This document shows, one piece after another, positions 25,177 through 33,221 of a stretch of DNA of 64,000 bases. A program made the position numbers and the translations under genes. The DNA lies in contig NZ_VJXX01000004.1 of assembly GCF_009377195.2 (NCBI RefSeq), positions 62,001 through 126,000 on the forward strand, written 5' to 3'. How positions within the stretch are numbered: position 1 is the first letter of the stretch; the number at the start of each line of letters is the position of its first letter. Source of the DNA: Arthrobacter bussei. GTDB taxonomy: Bacteria; Actinomycetota; Actinomycetes; Actinomycetales; Micrococcaceae. The notes below the pieces were generated by a model. It searched no databases and was not told the DNA's origin. It saw nothing but the letters and a program-made list of their open reading frames with translations.

Positions 25177-25716
25177 ATGACCGAGCAACCCATGGGGCAG
25201 CCACTGCCCGTCCTGCAGGACGCGCCAGCCGGCAGGACCGTGATCGGGGATCCGGCCGCCGTGAAGATCGCGGCGATCGCCGCCCGCGCGGTTCCGGGAG
25301 TGTACGCCCTGGGTCCGGGGACGGGACGGGCGCTCGGTGCCATCCGCGACGCCGTCGGCGCGAACGACCTCTCGCACGGCGTGAAGGTGGAGATCGGACA
25401 GACGCAGCTGGCCGTGGACATCAGCCTCGTCGCCGACTACGGGTTCGCCCTCAACGCACTTGCCGACGCGGTGCGCGCCGCGGTCTACGACGCCCTCACG
25501 GACCTGGTGGGACTCGAGGTGATCGAGGTCAACATCGAGGTGCTCGACGTGCATCTGCCCCCACCCGCGGAGTCGAGGACCGAGTCGAGGACCGAGTCGA
25601 GGGCCGAGTCGAGGGCCATGGTGTCGGGGACCGCCGGGACCAGGCGGATCGAGCCCGGGTCGGCCGGACGCGTCCGCCCGACGGGCGCCACCCAGCTCGA
25701 GCAGGCGGGCGAGTGA
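25177..25716 (+). CDS. Asp23/Gls24 family envelope stress protein
   Basis: 179-residue cytoplasmic protein. The Asp23 domain spans about residues 20-128: TVIGDPAAVKIAAIAARAVPGVYALG, then VDISLVADYGFALNALADAVR and VEVNIEVLDVHL-like ends. In firmicutes Asp23 is a membrane-associated alkaline-shock protein held by AmaP. The C-terminus carries an ESRT/ESRA tandem repeat and is probably disordered. ATG with AAAGGGA upstream; TAGGCT about 30 nt upstream is a plausible -10. First gene of a five-gene operon with 4-nt gaps or overlaps. Confidence 0.9.
   Translation: MTEQPMGQPLPVLQDAPAGRTVIGDPAAVKIAAIAARAVPGVYALGPGTGRALGAIRDAVGANDLSHGVKVEIGQTQLAVDISLVADYGFALNALADAVRAAVYDALTDLVGLEVIEVNIEVLDVHLPPPAESRTESRTESRAESRAMVSGTAGTRRIEPGSAGRVRPTGATQLEQAGE
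25570..25617. repeat. 12-bp in-frame tandem repeat within the Asp23 gene
   Basis: Four consecutive units: GAGTCGAGGACC twice, then GAGTCGAGGGCC twice, encoding ESRT-ESRT-ESRA-ESRA. Being a multiple of three, copy changes would only lengthen or shorten the tail. Confidence 0.9.
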
Positions 25717-25720
25717 CGCG

Positions 25721-25915
25721 ATGCTGACACCCACCACCATCGGCATCGCCGCCGGCGCCGTCCTCGCCTTCGCGGCGCTCATCTTCGGGTTCTGGGGCTT
25801 CCTCCTCACCCTCGTCCTCATGCTCTGCGGCGCCGTCCTGGGGCGGATCGCCGAGGGGAAGCTCGATCTCCGTGGCGTCCTTGACGCCCTGGCCGGCCGT
25901 CGCTCGTCCTCGTGA
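25721..25915 (+). CDS. DUF2273-like small membrane protein
   Basis: 64-residue protein with one or two hydrophobic helices (about 5-24 and 26-44: GIAAGAVLAFAALIFGFWGF, LLTLVLMLCGAVLG) and a short basic tail ending in GRRSSS. Small DUF2273 proteins accompany Asp23 and AmaP genes in both firmicutes and actinobacteria and are thought to help anchor the Asp23 complex in the membrane. Starts 4 nt after the previous stop; its own stop overlaps the next GTG by 4 nt. Confidence 0.85.
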   Translation: MLTPTTIGIAAGAVLAFAALIFGFWGFLLTLVLMLCGAVLGRIAEGKLDLRGVLDALAGRRSSS

Positions 25916-26367
25916 CCGGAGAGGTACCTCCGGCAGGCGCGCCCGTCCGGCCCCCGAGCGTCGGCCCCGTGGACGCCGCAGGTCCGCGGGACGCCGAGGG
26001 TGCACGTCCTGATGCCCGCCCCCGCGAGGGCCACAACCGCATCACCACGCAGGCCCTCACCAGCACCGCGCGCGCCGCGACCGCCGAGGTGCTCGGCGTC
26101 GCACCCACACAGGTGAAGGCGTCCTTCACGGATGACGCCGGCCTCCTGGCCCTCCAGCTCGCCCTGCCCCTACCGGTACCGGCGCTCACCCGGGTGGCCG
26201 AGGATCCGTCCGTCGTCGACTCCTTCGGCGGACCCCTGTGGTCGCGGGCCGATGCCGCTCGCGGGCAGATCCTCGACCGCGTCCAGCACCTGACCGGCGC
26301 ACGGCTCAGCCGCGTCGACATCCGCATCATCGGCAGCACCGTCACCCGGGGGGCGAGGGTCCTGTGA
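25912..26367 (+). CDS. second Asp23-like protein of the operon
   Basis: 151-residue protein. A Pro/Ala-rich N-terminus (about 1-40) precedes a degenerate Asp23-like domain (about 44-150: TTQALTSTARAATAEVLGVAPTQVKASFTDDAG, LQLALPLPVPA, LSRVDIRIIG). GTG start in a GTGA overlap with the DUF2273 gene, implying coupled translation. It probably forms mixed assemblies with the first Asp23 protein; inference from context. Confidence 0.8.
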   Translation: MTGEVPPAGAPVRPPSVGPVDAAGPRDAEGARPDARPREGHNRITTQALTSTARAATAEVLGVAPTQVKASFTDDAGLLALQLALPLPVPALTRVAEDPSVVDSFGGPLWSRADAARGQILDRVQHLTGARLSRVDIRIIGSTVTRGARVL

Positions 26368-26966
26368 CCGATGATCCGCTCGACCGGTCCACGGCCGCCG
26401 GGACCGCACGCCTCGTCCGGCGCGAGATGCACTCCTCCCGCGCCGTGCCCTCCGTGGTGACGGCGGTGGTCCTGGTGCTGGTGTGCCTCGTGCTGCTGTT
26501 CGAGGCGGTGCTGCAGGCGGTGGGGGACCGCCCGTTCCTCGTGGACCTCGACGCCGCTGCCGCGTGGGTCGGGGCTGTCCCGGCCGGTGTCCCGGCGTCG
26601 CTCCTCGGTGCGGGCTCCTTCCTGCTGCTCGTGCTCGGTCTCCTGCTCCTCCTGCTCGCCCTGCTGCCGGGGCGCCGTGCCCGCTACACCATCCCGAACG
26701 GGCGTGCCGCCGTCGTGGTCGACGCCGAGGTCGTGGCGTCCTCCCTCGCCCGCCGCGCCAGGGCGGCAGCCGGCGTGGCTCCCGAGCAGGTCCTCGTGAC
26801 GGTGGGGCGGTCGTCCGTCACCGTGCAGATCCGTCCCACGTCCGGGATGCCCGTCGACGCCGACGCGGTCCGCGCCGCGGTGGCCGACGACCTGCGACGC
26901 TCCGGTGTGGAACCCGCACCGCGGATCTCCGTCGTCGTGGCCGACACGGGGGTGATCGGTCAGTGA
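26364..26966 (+). CDS. DUF6286-type membrane protein of the Asp23/AmaP operon
   Basis: 200-residue protein with two hydrophobic helices (about 33-53 and 73-98, TAVVLVLVCLVLLFEAVLQAV and LLLVLGLLLLLLALL) followed by a cytoplasmic alpha/beta domain resembling Asp23 or AmaP C-terminal domains (VVDAEVVASSLARRARAAAG, VTVGRSSVTVQIRPTSG). GTG start overlapping the previous stop (GTGA). DUF6286 is my best recollection of the family name; role in envelope stress is inferred from the operon. Confidence 0.75.
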   Translation: MTDDPLDRSTAAGTARLVRREMHSSRAVPSVVTAVVLVLVCLVLLFEAVLQAVGDRPFLVDLDAAAAWVGAVPAGVPASLLGAGSFLLLVLGLLLLLLALLPGRRARYTIPNGRAAVVVDAEVVASSLARRARAAAGVAPEQVLVTVGRSSVTVQIRPTSGMPVDADAVRAAVADDLRRSGVEPAPRISVVVADTGVIGQ

Positions 26967-27613
26967 ACACCACTCCGCGCCTGCTCAACCGACTCCTCCT
27001 CGCCGTCGTCGGGCTCATCGCCCTCGCGGTCGGCGCCTTCGGGCTCGCGCTCCTGGTGGTGCCCGGCGTCGCTCCGTGGTGGAACCGGACGGCGCCGCGG
27101 ATCGGGGACCGCATCGACTCCGTCCGGACCGGGACGACGCTCGAAGGACAGGCCGACACCTGGCTGTGGATCGCCCTGGCCGCCGTGCTCGTTCTCGCGA
27201 TCGTCCTGCTCGTCCTGTGGATCGCCGCGCAGGGCCGGGGGCGCACGGGCCTGTTCGCCTCCGTGGGCGGCCGTCTCGGGCGCACGGCGCCCGCCCGGCA
27301 GGGCGACGACGACGGGGGCGTGCCCGGGACGGTGACCATCACCGCCGCCGCCGCGGAGCAGGTGCTGAAGGCCGCGCTGCTGGAGCGGTCGGACCTCGCC
27401 GGTGCGTCCGTGAGCACCTGGGAGATCCGCGGTGTTGCGGGCCTGAGGGTCAGGGTGTTCCCGAGGAAGGGCGTCCCTCCCTATGCGGTCGCCGAGGAGG
27501 TCTCCCGCCTGGTCGAGGCGCTGGACGCCGTCACGGGGTACCGCACGCCGGTGCTCATCAGCATCACCTCGGGGGCCCGCGCACGGTTCATGCGCACCGA
27601 GCGCGTCGACTAG
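26963..27613 (+). CDS. amaP: AmaP-like alkaline shock membrane anchor
   Basis: 216-residue protein. Two N-terminal membrane helices (about 8-32 and 62-84) flank a loop with PWWNRTAPRIGDRIDS, and a soluble Asp23-like domain (about 110-210: GTVTITAAAAEQVLKAALLE, VSTWEIRGVAGLRVRVFPRKG) lies at the C-terminus. In Staphylococcus AmaP recruits Asp23 to the membrane. GTG in a GTGA overlap with the previous gene. Last gene of the operon; about 107 nt separate its stop from the start of the next promoter. Confidence 0.82.
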   Translation: MNTTPRLLNRLLLAVVGLIALAVGAFGLALLVVPGVAPWWNRTAPRIGDRIDSVRTGTTLEGQADTWLWIALAAVLVLAIVLLVLWIAAQGRGRTGLFASVGGRLGRTAPARQGDDDGGVPGTVTITAAAAEQVLKAALLERSDLAGASVSTWEIRGVAGLRVRVFPRKGVPPYAVAEEVSRLVEALDAVTGYRTPVLISITSGARARFMRTERVD

Positions 27614-27720
27614 CTCTGCTGCGCCCATGCGCGGCGATGTCCGGGATCTCCCGCCGGATGCGCAGGGGGTGCGACGCGCGTCACGTTTCGGTATCGAATG
27701 CCCGGACCCGCCCGAGCCCC

Positions 27721-27749
27721 TTGTGAGTGCTCATGTAAGCGCTTACTGT
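27721..27749 (+). promoter_or_regulatory. CUT1 operon promoter with palindromic LacI-type operator
   Basis: TTGTGA (27721-27726), 17-nt spacer, TACTGT (27744-27749). The perfect palindrome GTAAGCGCTTAC (27735-27746) covers the spacer and the start of the -10. Central CG and this half-site are classic for LacI-family regulators of glucoside genes. Binding would block RNA polymerase. The LacI gene at the operon's end is the obvious ligand-responsive repressor. Confidence 0.85.
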
Positions 27750-27840
27750 TCAGGTACACATCAGTGAGGCGGCGCAGTCGAGGCGGGCAACCAGGTTGCC
27801 GAGGCACCCTCGCGGTCCGCAGGACAAAGGAGTCTGTTCC

Positions 27841-29187
27841 ATGGCGATACTTCGCTCACGCAAGTTGATGGTGCCCGTCGCGGCACTCAGTGTTTCCCTC
27901 CTCGCTCTCGCAGGCTGCGGATCAGGAGGCTCCGACAGCGCCGGCTCCGGTGATGCGGACTGCGCCGACTACGAGACGTACGGAACGTTCGACGGCGCCG
28001 AGGTCAGCGTCTACTCGACCATCGTCGACCTCGAGGCCGAACTGCTCGAGAACTCCTGGGCGGACTTCGCCGAGTGCACCGGCATCGAGGTGGCCTACGA
28101 GGGGTCCAAGGAGTTCGAGACGCAGATCGGCGTCCGCGCCCAGGGCGGCACCGCTCCGGACCTGGCGATCTTCCCGCAGCCCGGCCTGCTGGCCGACCAG
28201 GCCTCCAACCTCGTCGCCGCCCCCCAGGCCGTCTCGGATCTCGTGGACGAGAACTGGTCGGAGGACTGGAAGAAGTACGGCACCGTGGACGGCACGTTCT
28301 ACGCCGCTCCCATGCTCGCCAACGTCAAGGGCTACGTCTGGTACGTCCCGGCCACCTTCGAGGAGAACGGCTGGGAGGTCCCCACCACGTGGGACGAGAT
28401 GACCGAGCTGACGGAGCAGATCGCGGGCGAGGGCGGCGACGTCAAGCCCTGGTGTGCAGGTTTCGAGTCCGGTGAGGCCACCGGTTGGCCGGGCACCGAC
28501 TGGGTCGAGGACGCGGTACTCCGCGAGCACGGCCCGGAGGTCTACGACCAGTGGGTCACGCACGAGATCCCCTTCAACGATCCCCAGATCGTCGCGTCCT
28601 TCGACCGGGTCGGCGAGATCCTGAAGGACGACAGCAACGTCAACGGCGGCTTCGGCGACGTCCGGTCCATCCTTTCCACGCCGTTCGCCGAAGCCGGGCA
28701 GCCGGTTCTCGACGGCCAGTGCGCCATGCACCACCAGGCGTCCTTCCAGGCAGCCAACTGGCCGGAGGGCACCAACGTGGCGGAGGACGGCGATGTCTGG
28801 GCCTTCATGACCCCGCCGATCGATGCCTCGCAGGGCACCGCGATCACCGGCGGAGGCGAGCTCATCGGCGCCTACGCCGATCGTCCCGAGGTGCAGGCGC
28901 TGCAGACGTACCTCGCGAGCGCCGAGTTCGCCAACGCCCGCGTCTCGCAGGGCGGTGCGATCAGTGCGAACAAGGGACTCGACCCCGCGAACGCGCAGTC
29001 GGACCTCGACCGCCAGTCGATCGAGCTGCTGCAGGACCCCGAGACGGTCTTCCGCTTCGACGGCTCCGACCTGATGCCCGGCGCCGTGGGCGCGAACTCC
29101 TTCTGGAGCGGCATCGTCAACTGGATCAACGGCTCCTCCACCGAGGAAGTCACGCAGTCCGTCGAGGACAGCTGGCCCAGCTCCTGA
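27841..29187 (+). CDS. CUT1 sugar ABC transporter substrate-binding lipoprotein (AglE-like)
   Basis: 448-residue extracellular lipoprotein. Lipobox LALAGC puts the lipidated Cys at residue 26. The mature part has the two-lobed binding-protein fold of alpha-glucoside-binding AglE: VSVYSTIVDLEAELLENSW, FETQIGVRAQGGTAPDLAIFPQPG, GTFYAAPMLANVKGYVWYVP, AFMTPPIDASQGTAITGGGEL. It captures an oligosaccharide for the two permeases downstream. AAAGGAG lies 8 nt before the ATG. Regulated by the operator upstream. Binding specificity for alpha-glucosides is inferred from similarity only. Confidence 0.9.
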   Translation: MAILRSRKLMVPVAALSVSLLALAGCGSGGSDSAGSGDADCADYETYGTFDGAEVSVYSTIVDLEAELLENSWADFAECTGIEVAYEGSKEFETQIGVRAQGGTAPDLAIFPQPGLLADQASNLVAAPQAVSDLVDENWSEDWKKYGTVDGTFYAAPMLANVKGYVWYVPATFEENGWEVPTTWDEMTELTEQIAGEGGDVKPWCAGFESGEATGWPGTDWVEDAVLREHGPEVYDQWVTHEIPFNDPQIVASFDRVGEILKDDSNVNGGFGDVRSILSTPFAEAGQPVLDGQCAMHHQASFQAANWPEGTNVAEDGDVWAFMTPPIDASQGTAITGGGELIGAYADRPEVQALQTYLASAEFANARVSQGGAISANKGLDPANAQSDLDRQSIELLQDPETVFRFDGSDLMPGAVGANSFWSGIVNWINGSSTEEVTQSVEDSWPSS

Positions 29188-29193
29188 TGCACT

Positions 29194-29277
29194 GACGTCC
29201 GGTGCCGGCCCGCGGGTCGGCGCCGGACGTCGTCGACGGCACGGGGTACACCACGCTCGCCGCGGTGTACCCCGTGC
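29194..29277 (+). promoter_or_regulatory. two intercistronic hairpins after the binding-protein gene
   Basis: Hairpin 1 (29194-29231): perfect 9-bp GACGTCCGG stem extended by G-U-containing pairs to about 17 bp. Hairpin 2 (29239-29277): perfect 14-bp stem GCACGGGGTACACC, 11-nt loop. No T-run follows and the permease gene starts 48 nt later. Likely protects the upstream mRNA from 3' decay and/or attenuates transcription. Confidence 0.75.
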
Positions 29278-29324
29278 TGCCGGCCCTCCCCCCATCACGT
29301 CATGCGCACCAAGGAGGCTGTGCT

Positions 29325-30290
29325 GTGGAAGATATTGCAGAAAAAGGGCTACAGGTGGTGGTGGGGCTCGCCGTCTTCGCAGCCATCATCGGACTGATCA
29401 TGCTGCTCGTCGATCGTGCCCCCAAATCGGGCCGCGAGAAGGTGCAGATCGCCGGGTTCCTGGCTCCGGCACTCGTCCTGCTGGCGGTAGGCCTCGTCTA
29501 CCCTGCCCTCCAGACCTCGTACCTCTCCCTGACGGATCGCAACGGCGAGTTCGTGGGACTGGACAACTTCGTCTGGATGTTCACCCAGCCGGAGGCGCTC
29601 GTCACCCTCAGGAACACCGTCATCTGGGTGGTCCTCGTGCCGCTGCTGGCCTCGTCGATCGGTCTGGCCTACGCGGTGTTCATCGACCGGGCCCGCGGCG
29701 AGAAGGCGCTGAAGGCCCTGGTGTTCATGCCCATGGCCATCTCCTTCGTCGGCGCAGGCGTCATCTGGCGCTTCGTCTACGCCTACAAGGGCCCGGAGCA
29801 GGACCAGATCGGACTGTTCAACCAGATCCTCGTGTGGCTGGGACAGGAACCGAAGCAGTTCCTGCTCGACGCACCCGAGAACACCCTCTTCCTCATCGCC
29901 GTCATGATCTGGATCCAGACCGGATTCGCCATGGTGGTGCTCTCCGCGGCCATCAAGGGCATCCCGACCGAGATCGTCGAGGCGGCGAGACTCGACGGCG
30001 CCAGTGCATGGCAGCAGTTCCGGAACGTCACCATCCCGACGATCCGCGGTTCACTCATCGTCGTGGTCACCACCATCACGATCGGCACGCTGAAGGTCTT
30101 CGACATCGTCCGGACGATGACTGCCGGCCAGTACGAGACCTCCGTCGTGGCCAATGAGATGTACACCCAGGCGTTCAGGGCGGGTGAACCCGGCCGGGGT
30201 GCCGCACTCGCCCTGGTCCTGTTCCTGATGGTGCTGCCCGTGGTCGTCTACAACGCCCGGCTGCTCCGCAAGCAGAAGGAAATCCGATGA
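29325..30290 (+). CDS. CUT1 sugar ABC transporter permease (AglF-like)
   Basis: 321-residue membrane protein, one half of the sugar channel. About 6-7 helices. The EAA loop that contacts the ATPase reads EIVEAARLDGASAWQQFRNV TIP. The N-terminal extra helix (LQVVVGLAVFAAIIGLIMLL) is typical of AglF. GTG at 29325 has AAGGAGG 7 nt upstream; the earlier in-frame start would run through the hairpins. The following permease overlaps by 4 nt (ATGA). Confidence 0.9.
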   Translation: MEDIAEKGLQVVVGLAVFAAIIGLIMLLVDRAPKSGREKVQIAGFLAPALVLLAVGLVYPALQTSYLSLTDRNGEFVGLDNFVWMFTQPEALVTLRNTVIWVVLVPLLASSIGLAYAVFIDRARGEKALKALVFMPMAISFVGAGVIWRFVYAYKGPEQDQIGLFNQILVWLGQEPKQFLLDAPENTLFLIAVMIWIQTGFAMVVLSAAIKGIPTEIVEAARLDGASAWQQFRNVTIPTIRGSLIVVVTTITIGTLKVFDIVRTMTAGQYETSVVANEMYTQAFRAGEPGRGAALALVLFLMVLPVVVYNARLLRKQKEIR

Positions 30291-31252
30291 GCACCGTTCC
30301 CCTGGAGAACAAGAAGAACCTCCTGCCGGACGTCGCCGACGACGCCACGCAGGGCCGCCCCACCATGCAGCGCCGGGTGAAGCAGCGCCTCACCTCGCGG
30401 ACCGCGACGGCCGCTGCCGTCATCATCGCCGTCATCTGGACCATCCCGACCTTCGGCCTGCTGATCTCGTCCTTCCGCCCGGAGGACAACATCAAGGGCA
30501 ACGGCTGGTGGAACGTCATCACGGACCGCCAGTTCACCCTCGAGAACTACGCCGACGTCCTCAGCCCGGGCGGCAGCCAGTCCCCGAACCTGCTGTCCTA
30601 CTTCGTGAACTCGCTCGCGATCGTGATCCCCGGGACCATCTTCACGCTGGTCCTCGGGGCCATGGCGGCCTACATGTTCGCGTGGGGGCGCTTCAAGGGC
30701 AAGGACAGCCTGTTCATCTTCGTCTTCGCCCTGCAGATCGTCCCCCTCCAGATGGCCCTGATCCCGCTCCTGCAGCTGTTCACGCAGGTCCTCAAGTTCG
30801 GCGACTTCCAGCTCCTGCCGAGCGGCACCTATGCCCAGCTCTGGGTGGCCCACACCATCTTCGGGCTGCCCCTGGCCATCTTCCTGCTGCACAACTTCAT
30901 CGCCGAGATCCCCGGTGAGGTCATCGAGGCGGCACGGGTGGACGGCGCCGGACACAGCACCATCTTCTGGCGCATCATCGTCCCGCTGGCGACGCCGGCG
31001 CTCGCGTCGTTCGGCATCTTCCAGTTCCTGTGGCTGTGGAACGACCTCCTGGTGGCCCTCGTCTTCTCGGGCGGCGGGGCCGACGTCGCCCCGATCACCC
31101 AGCGGCTCGCGGAACTCCAGGGGTCGCGCGGCGGCGAGTGGCAGCGCCTCACCGCCGGTGCCTTCGTCTCGATCATCGTGCCCCTCGCCGTCTTCTTCGG
31201 ACTGCAGCGGTACTTCGTCCGAGGGCTGCTGGCTGGCGGCCTGAAGGGCTGA
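30287..31252 (+). CDS. CUT1 sugar ABC transporter permease (AglG-like)
   Basis: 321-residue membrane protein, second half of the channel, about six helices (the first near 47-70, TATAAAVIIAVIWTIPTFGLLIS). The EAA loop reads EVIEAARVDGAGHSTIFWRIIVP. Contains the MalG/AglG-type periplasmic FRPEDNIKGNGWW after the first helix. ATGA overlap with the first permease. No ATPase gene follows: the next gene is the regulator, so the pair must use an ATPase encoded elsewhere (MsmK/MsiK type). Confidence 0.9.
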   Translation: MSTVPLENKKNLLPDVADDATQGRPTMQRRVKQRLTSRTATAAAVIIAVIWTIPTFGLLISSFRPEDNIKGNGWWNVITDRQFTLENYADVLSPGGSQSPNLLSYFVNSLAIVIPGTIFTLVLGAMAAYMFAWGRFKGKDSLFIFVFALQIVPLQMALIPLLQLFTQVLKFGDFQLLPSGTYAQLWVAHTIFGLPLAIFLLHNFIAEIPGEVIEAARVDGAGHSTIFWRIIVPLATPALASFGIFQFLWLWNDLLVALVFSGGGADVAPITQRLAELQGSRGGEWQRLTAGAFVSIIVPLAVFFGLQRYFVRGLLAGGLKG

Positions 31253-31254
31253 CC

Positions 31255-32265
31255 GTGACGAGCATCGACGACGTCGCAGCCTCCCTCGGGGTGTCCACGG
31301 CCACCGTCTCCCGGGCCCTCCGGGGTCTCCCCGGCGTGGCGGAGGAGACCCGTGCGCGGGTCACCTCGACGGCGAAGGAGCTCGGGTACGTGCCGTCGTC
31401 GGCCGCCTCCGGGCTGGCTTCCGGGCGCACCATGGCCCTGGGCGTCCTGGTCCCGGTGATCGATCGCTGGTACTTCTCCGCCGTCCTCGAGGGCGTGGAC
31501 CGGCAACTGCGCGCCGCCGGCTACGACCTGATCGTCTTCAGCCTCGGCGGGGCCGGGGTGAACCGTGACCTGGTGTTCCACCGCTCCATCCTCCGCAAGC
31601 GCATCGATGCCCTGCTGGTCATGTGCATGCACCTGACGGAGGAGGAGCGGAAGGCCGTGCAGCAGCTGGAGTACCCCAGCATCGTGGTCGGCGGGGCCGT
31701 GGAGGGGGTCCGGCACGTGGGTATCGACGACGCCGCGGCGGCACGCGACGCCGTCGAGCACCTCATCTCCCTCGGCCACACGAGGATCGCCCACATGCGC
31801 GGCGGAGGGTCCTTCGACATCGACTTCGAGGTGCCGCGCATCCGCGAGCAGGCGTTCCAGGACACGATGGCCGCGCACGGTCTGGGTGTGCGGGAGGAGT
31901 GGTCCGCGTTCGGCGACTTCCGGTTCGCGACGTCGCGGACGTCCGCACTCACGCTCCTCGAGGACCCGGAGGACCGGCCGACGGCGGTGTTCTGCTCGTC
32001 GGACGAGATGGCCTTCGGTGTGCTGAAGGCCGCGGCGGAACTGGGCATCGACGTACCGGGAGAGCTGTCCGTGATCGGCATCGACGACCACGAGTTCGCG
32101 GAGCCGATGGGCCTGACCACCATCCGCCAGGACCCCGAGGACCAGGGTGCCTTCGCCGCGGACCTCCTGCTCGGCGAGCTGCTGCGCAACCAGCCGGCAG
32201 ACTACCCGCCGTCGCGGCCGCACACCCTCGTCGAGCGCTGGACGACGGGTCCGGTCAGGGCCTGA
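31255..32265 (+). CDS. LacI-family regulator of the CUT1 operon
   Basis: 336-residue repressor. Helix-turn-helix at residues 1-22 (SIDDVAASLGVSTATVSRAL) and hinge helix near 46-55 (SSAASGLASG, containing the minor-groove Leu). The sugar-binding core spans 60-330, with FCSSDEMAFGVLKAAAELGI and VIGIDDHEFAEPMGLTTIRQ typical. GTG start 2 nt after the permease stop, so it is autoregulated from the same operator. Its probable site is the palindrome at 27735-27746. Ligand unknown, presumably the transported glucoside. Confidence 0.92.
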   Translation: MTSIDDVAASLGVSTATVSRALRGLPGVAEETRARVTSTAKELGYVPSSAASGLASGRTMALGVLVPVIDRWYFSAVLEGVDRQLRAAGYDLIVFSLGGAGVNRDLVFHRSILRKRIDALLVMCMHLTEEERKAVQQLEYPSIVVGGAVEGVRHVGIDDAAAARDAVEHLISLGHTRIAHMRGGGSFDIDFEVPRIREQAFQDTMAAHGLGVREEWSAFGDFRFATSRTSALTLLEDPEDRPTAVFCSSDEMAFGVLKAAAELGIDVPGELSVIGIDDHEFAEPMGLTTIRQDPEDQGAFAADLLLGELLRNQPADYPPSRPHTLVERWTTGPVRA

Positions 32266-32372
32266 TCCGCCGCCGTCGTGCCGATCCGGGAGGGCACCGG
32301 CGCGCCCGTGCACAAGGAGCGGACACCGGGCAGCTTCCGGCGGTTCGGTCGAGCGGGGCGGCGACGGCAGGC

Positions 32373-33221
32373 TCAGGAGGAGCGGGCGAGCTGCCGGATG
32401 GGGATCCAGCGTGAGGCGAGCCGCCGGTAGGACGCCGCGGCGCCCATCATGTCGGCCTCGGCGAGGCTCTCGATGCCGAGGCGCACGTCCATCGGCGAGT
32501 CGTCGGGGAAGACGCGGTCGGCGACGGGACCGTAGTCCACCTCGACCACCGCATCACGGCGGAACACCTCGAGCCACTCGACGATCTCCGTGAGTTCGTC
32601 GAGGAGGTCCATCTCCGGGGCGCCGATCGCGAGCTGGGCGACCGAACGGCGTCCGCGGTCGATGCAGTCGCCGATCCTCGCCGTGACGCGGACGGTGGTG
32701 ACGCGGCCGTCGTCCTCGACGACCTCCGTGAGGTCGTCCTCGTGCATCAGGGCGAACCAGGCGAACGGTACGCCCCACGTGGCCGACCGCGTGTGCAGCT
32801 TGGCGACGGAGTCGGCGAACGTGTCGGGATCGAGCCGGGCCTGATGGGCCTCGCGTGCCACCTCGGGGACGAGCACATCGATCAACGGACCGCGCAGGCT
32901 CTGGTCGAGCGACTCGGCGGCCAGGGTGGTGCGGACGGCCAGCTGGTTGGGGCAGTAGTAGGGAGCCGTCGCGCCGTTGAGGCCGGGGAAGTGCGTCACC
33001 CTGACGAGCTCGGGCTCGTGGTGGGGGAACGGATCGGAGACCGGGCGCATCACCCGGCGCAGCGACTGCTCCTGCTCCATCGACTCCGTCAGCCCGCGCT
33101 CACGGGACCGCTGCTCCAGGATCACGAGCTGCTGTGCGTCGGAGAAGGCGTCGAGGGGCTCGTAGACGCGGAGGTAGGAGACGTACGGGAAGGGCCGGGC
33201 GCGGGCGCCCCCGCGGCTCAC
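32373..33221 (-). CDS. conserved actinobacterial protein of unknown function
   Basis: 282-residue soluble protein without signal or membrane segments. Recognisable stretches are FPYVSYLRVYEPLDAFSDAQ at the N-terminus, GATAPYYCPNQLAVRTTLAAESLDQ (about 83-107), TWGVPFAWFALMHEDDL (about 147-163) and DMMGAAASYRRLASRW near the end. I know of no function. GTG start overlaps the xthA stop (GTGA), so it is translationally coupled to exonuclease III, which hints at a DNA-repair context but proves nothing. Confidence 0.8.
   Translation of the reverse strand: MSRGGARARPFPYVSYLRVYEPLDAFSDAQQLVILEQRSRERGLTESMEQEQSLRRVMRPVSDPFPHHEPELVRVTHFPGLNGATAPYYCPNQLAVRTTLAAESLDQSLRGPLIDVLVPEVAREAHQARLDPDTFADSVAKLHTRSATWGVPFAWFALMHEDDLTEVVEDDGRVTTVRVTARIGDCIDRGRRSVAQLAIGAPEMDLLDELTEIVEWLEVFRRDAVVEVDYGPVADRVFPDDSPMDVRLGIESLAEADMMGAAASYRRLASRWIPIRQLARSS

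Noticed and set aside
24925-26034. Minus-strand 369-codon frame over the Asp23 operon
   Set aside because: Antisense to well-supported coupled genes; low-complexity composition.
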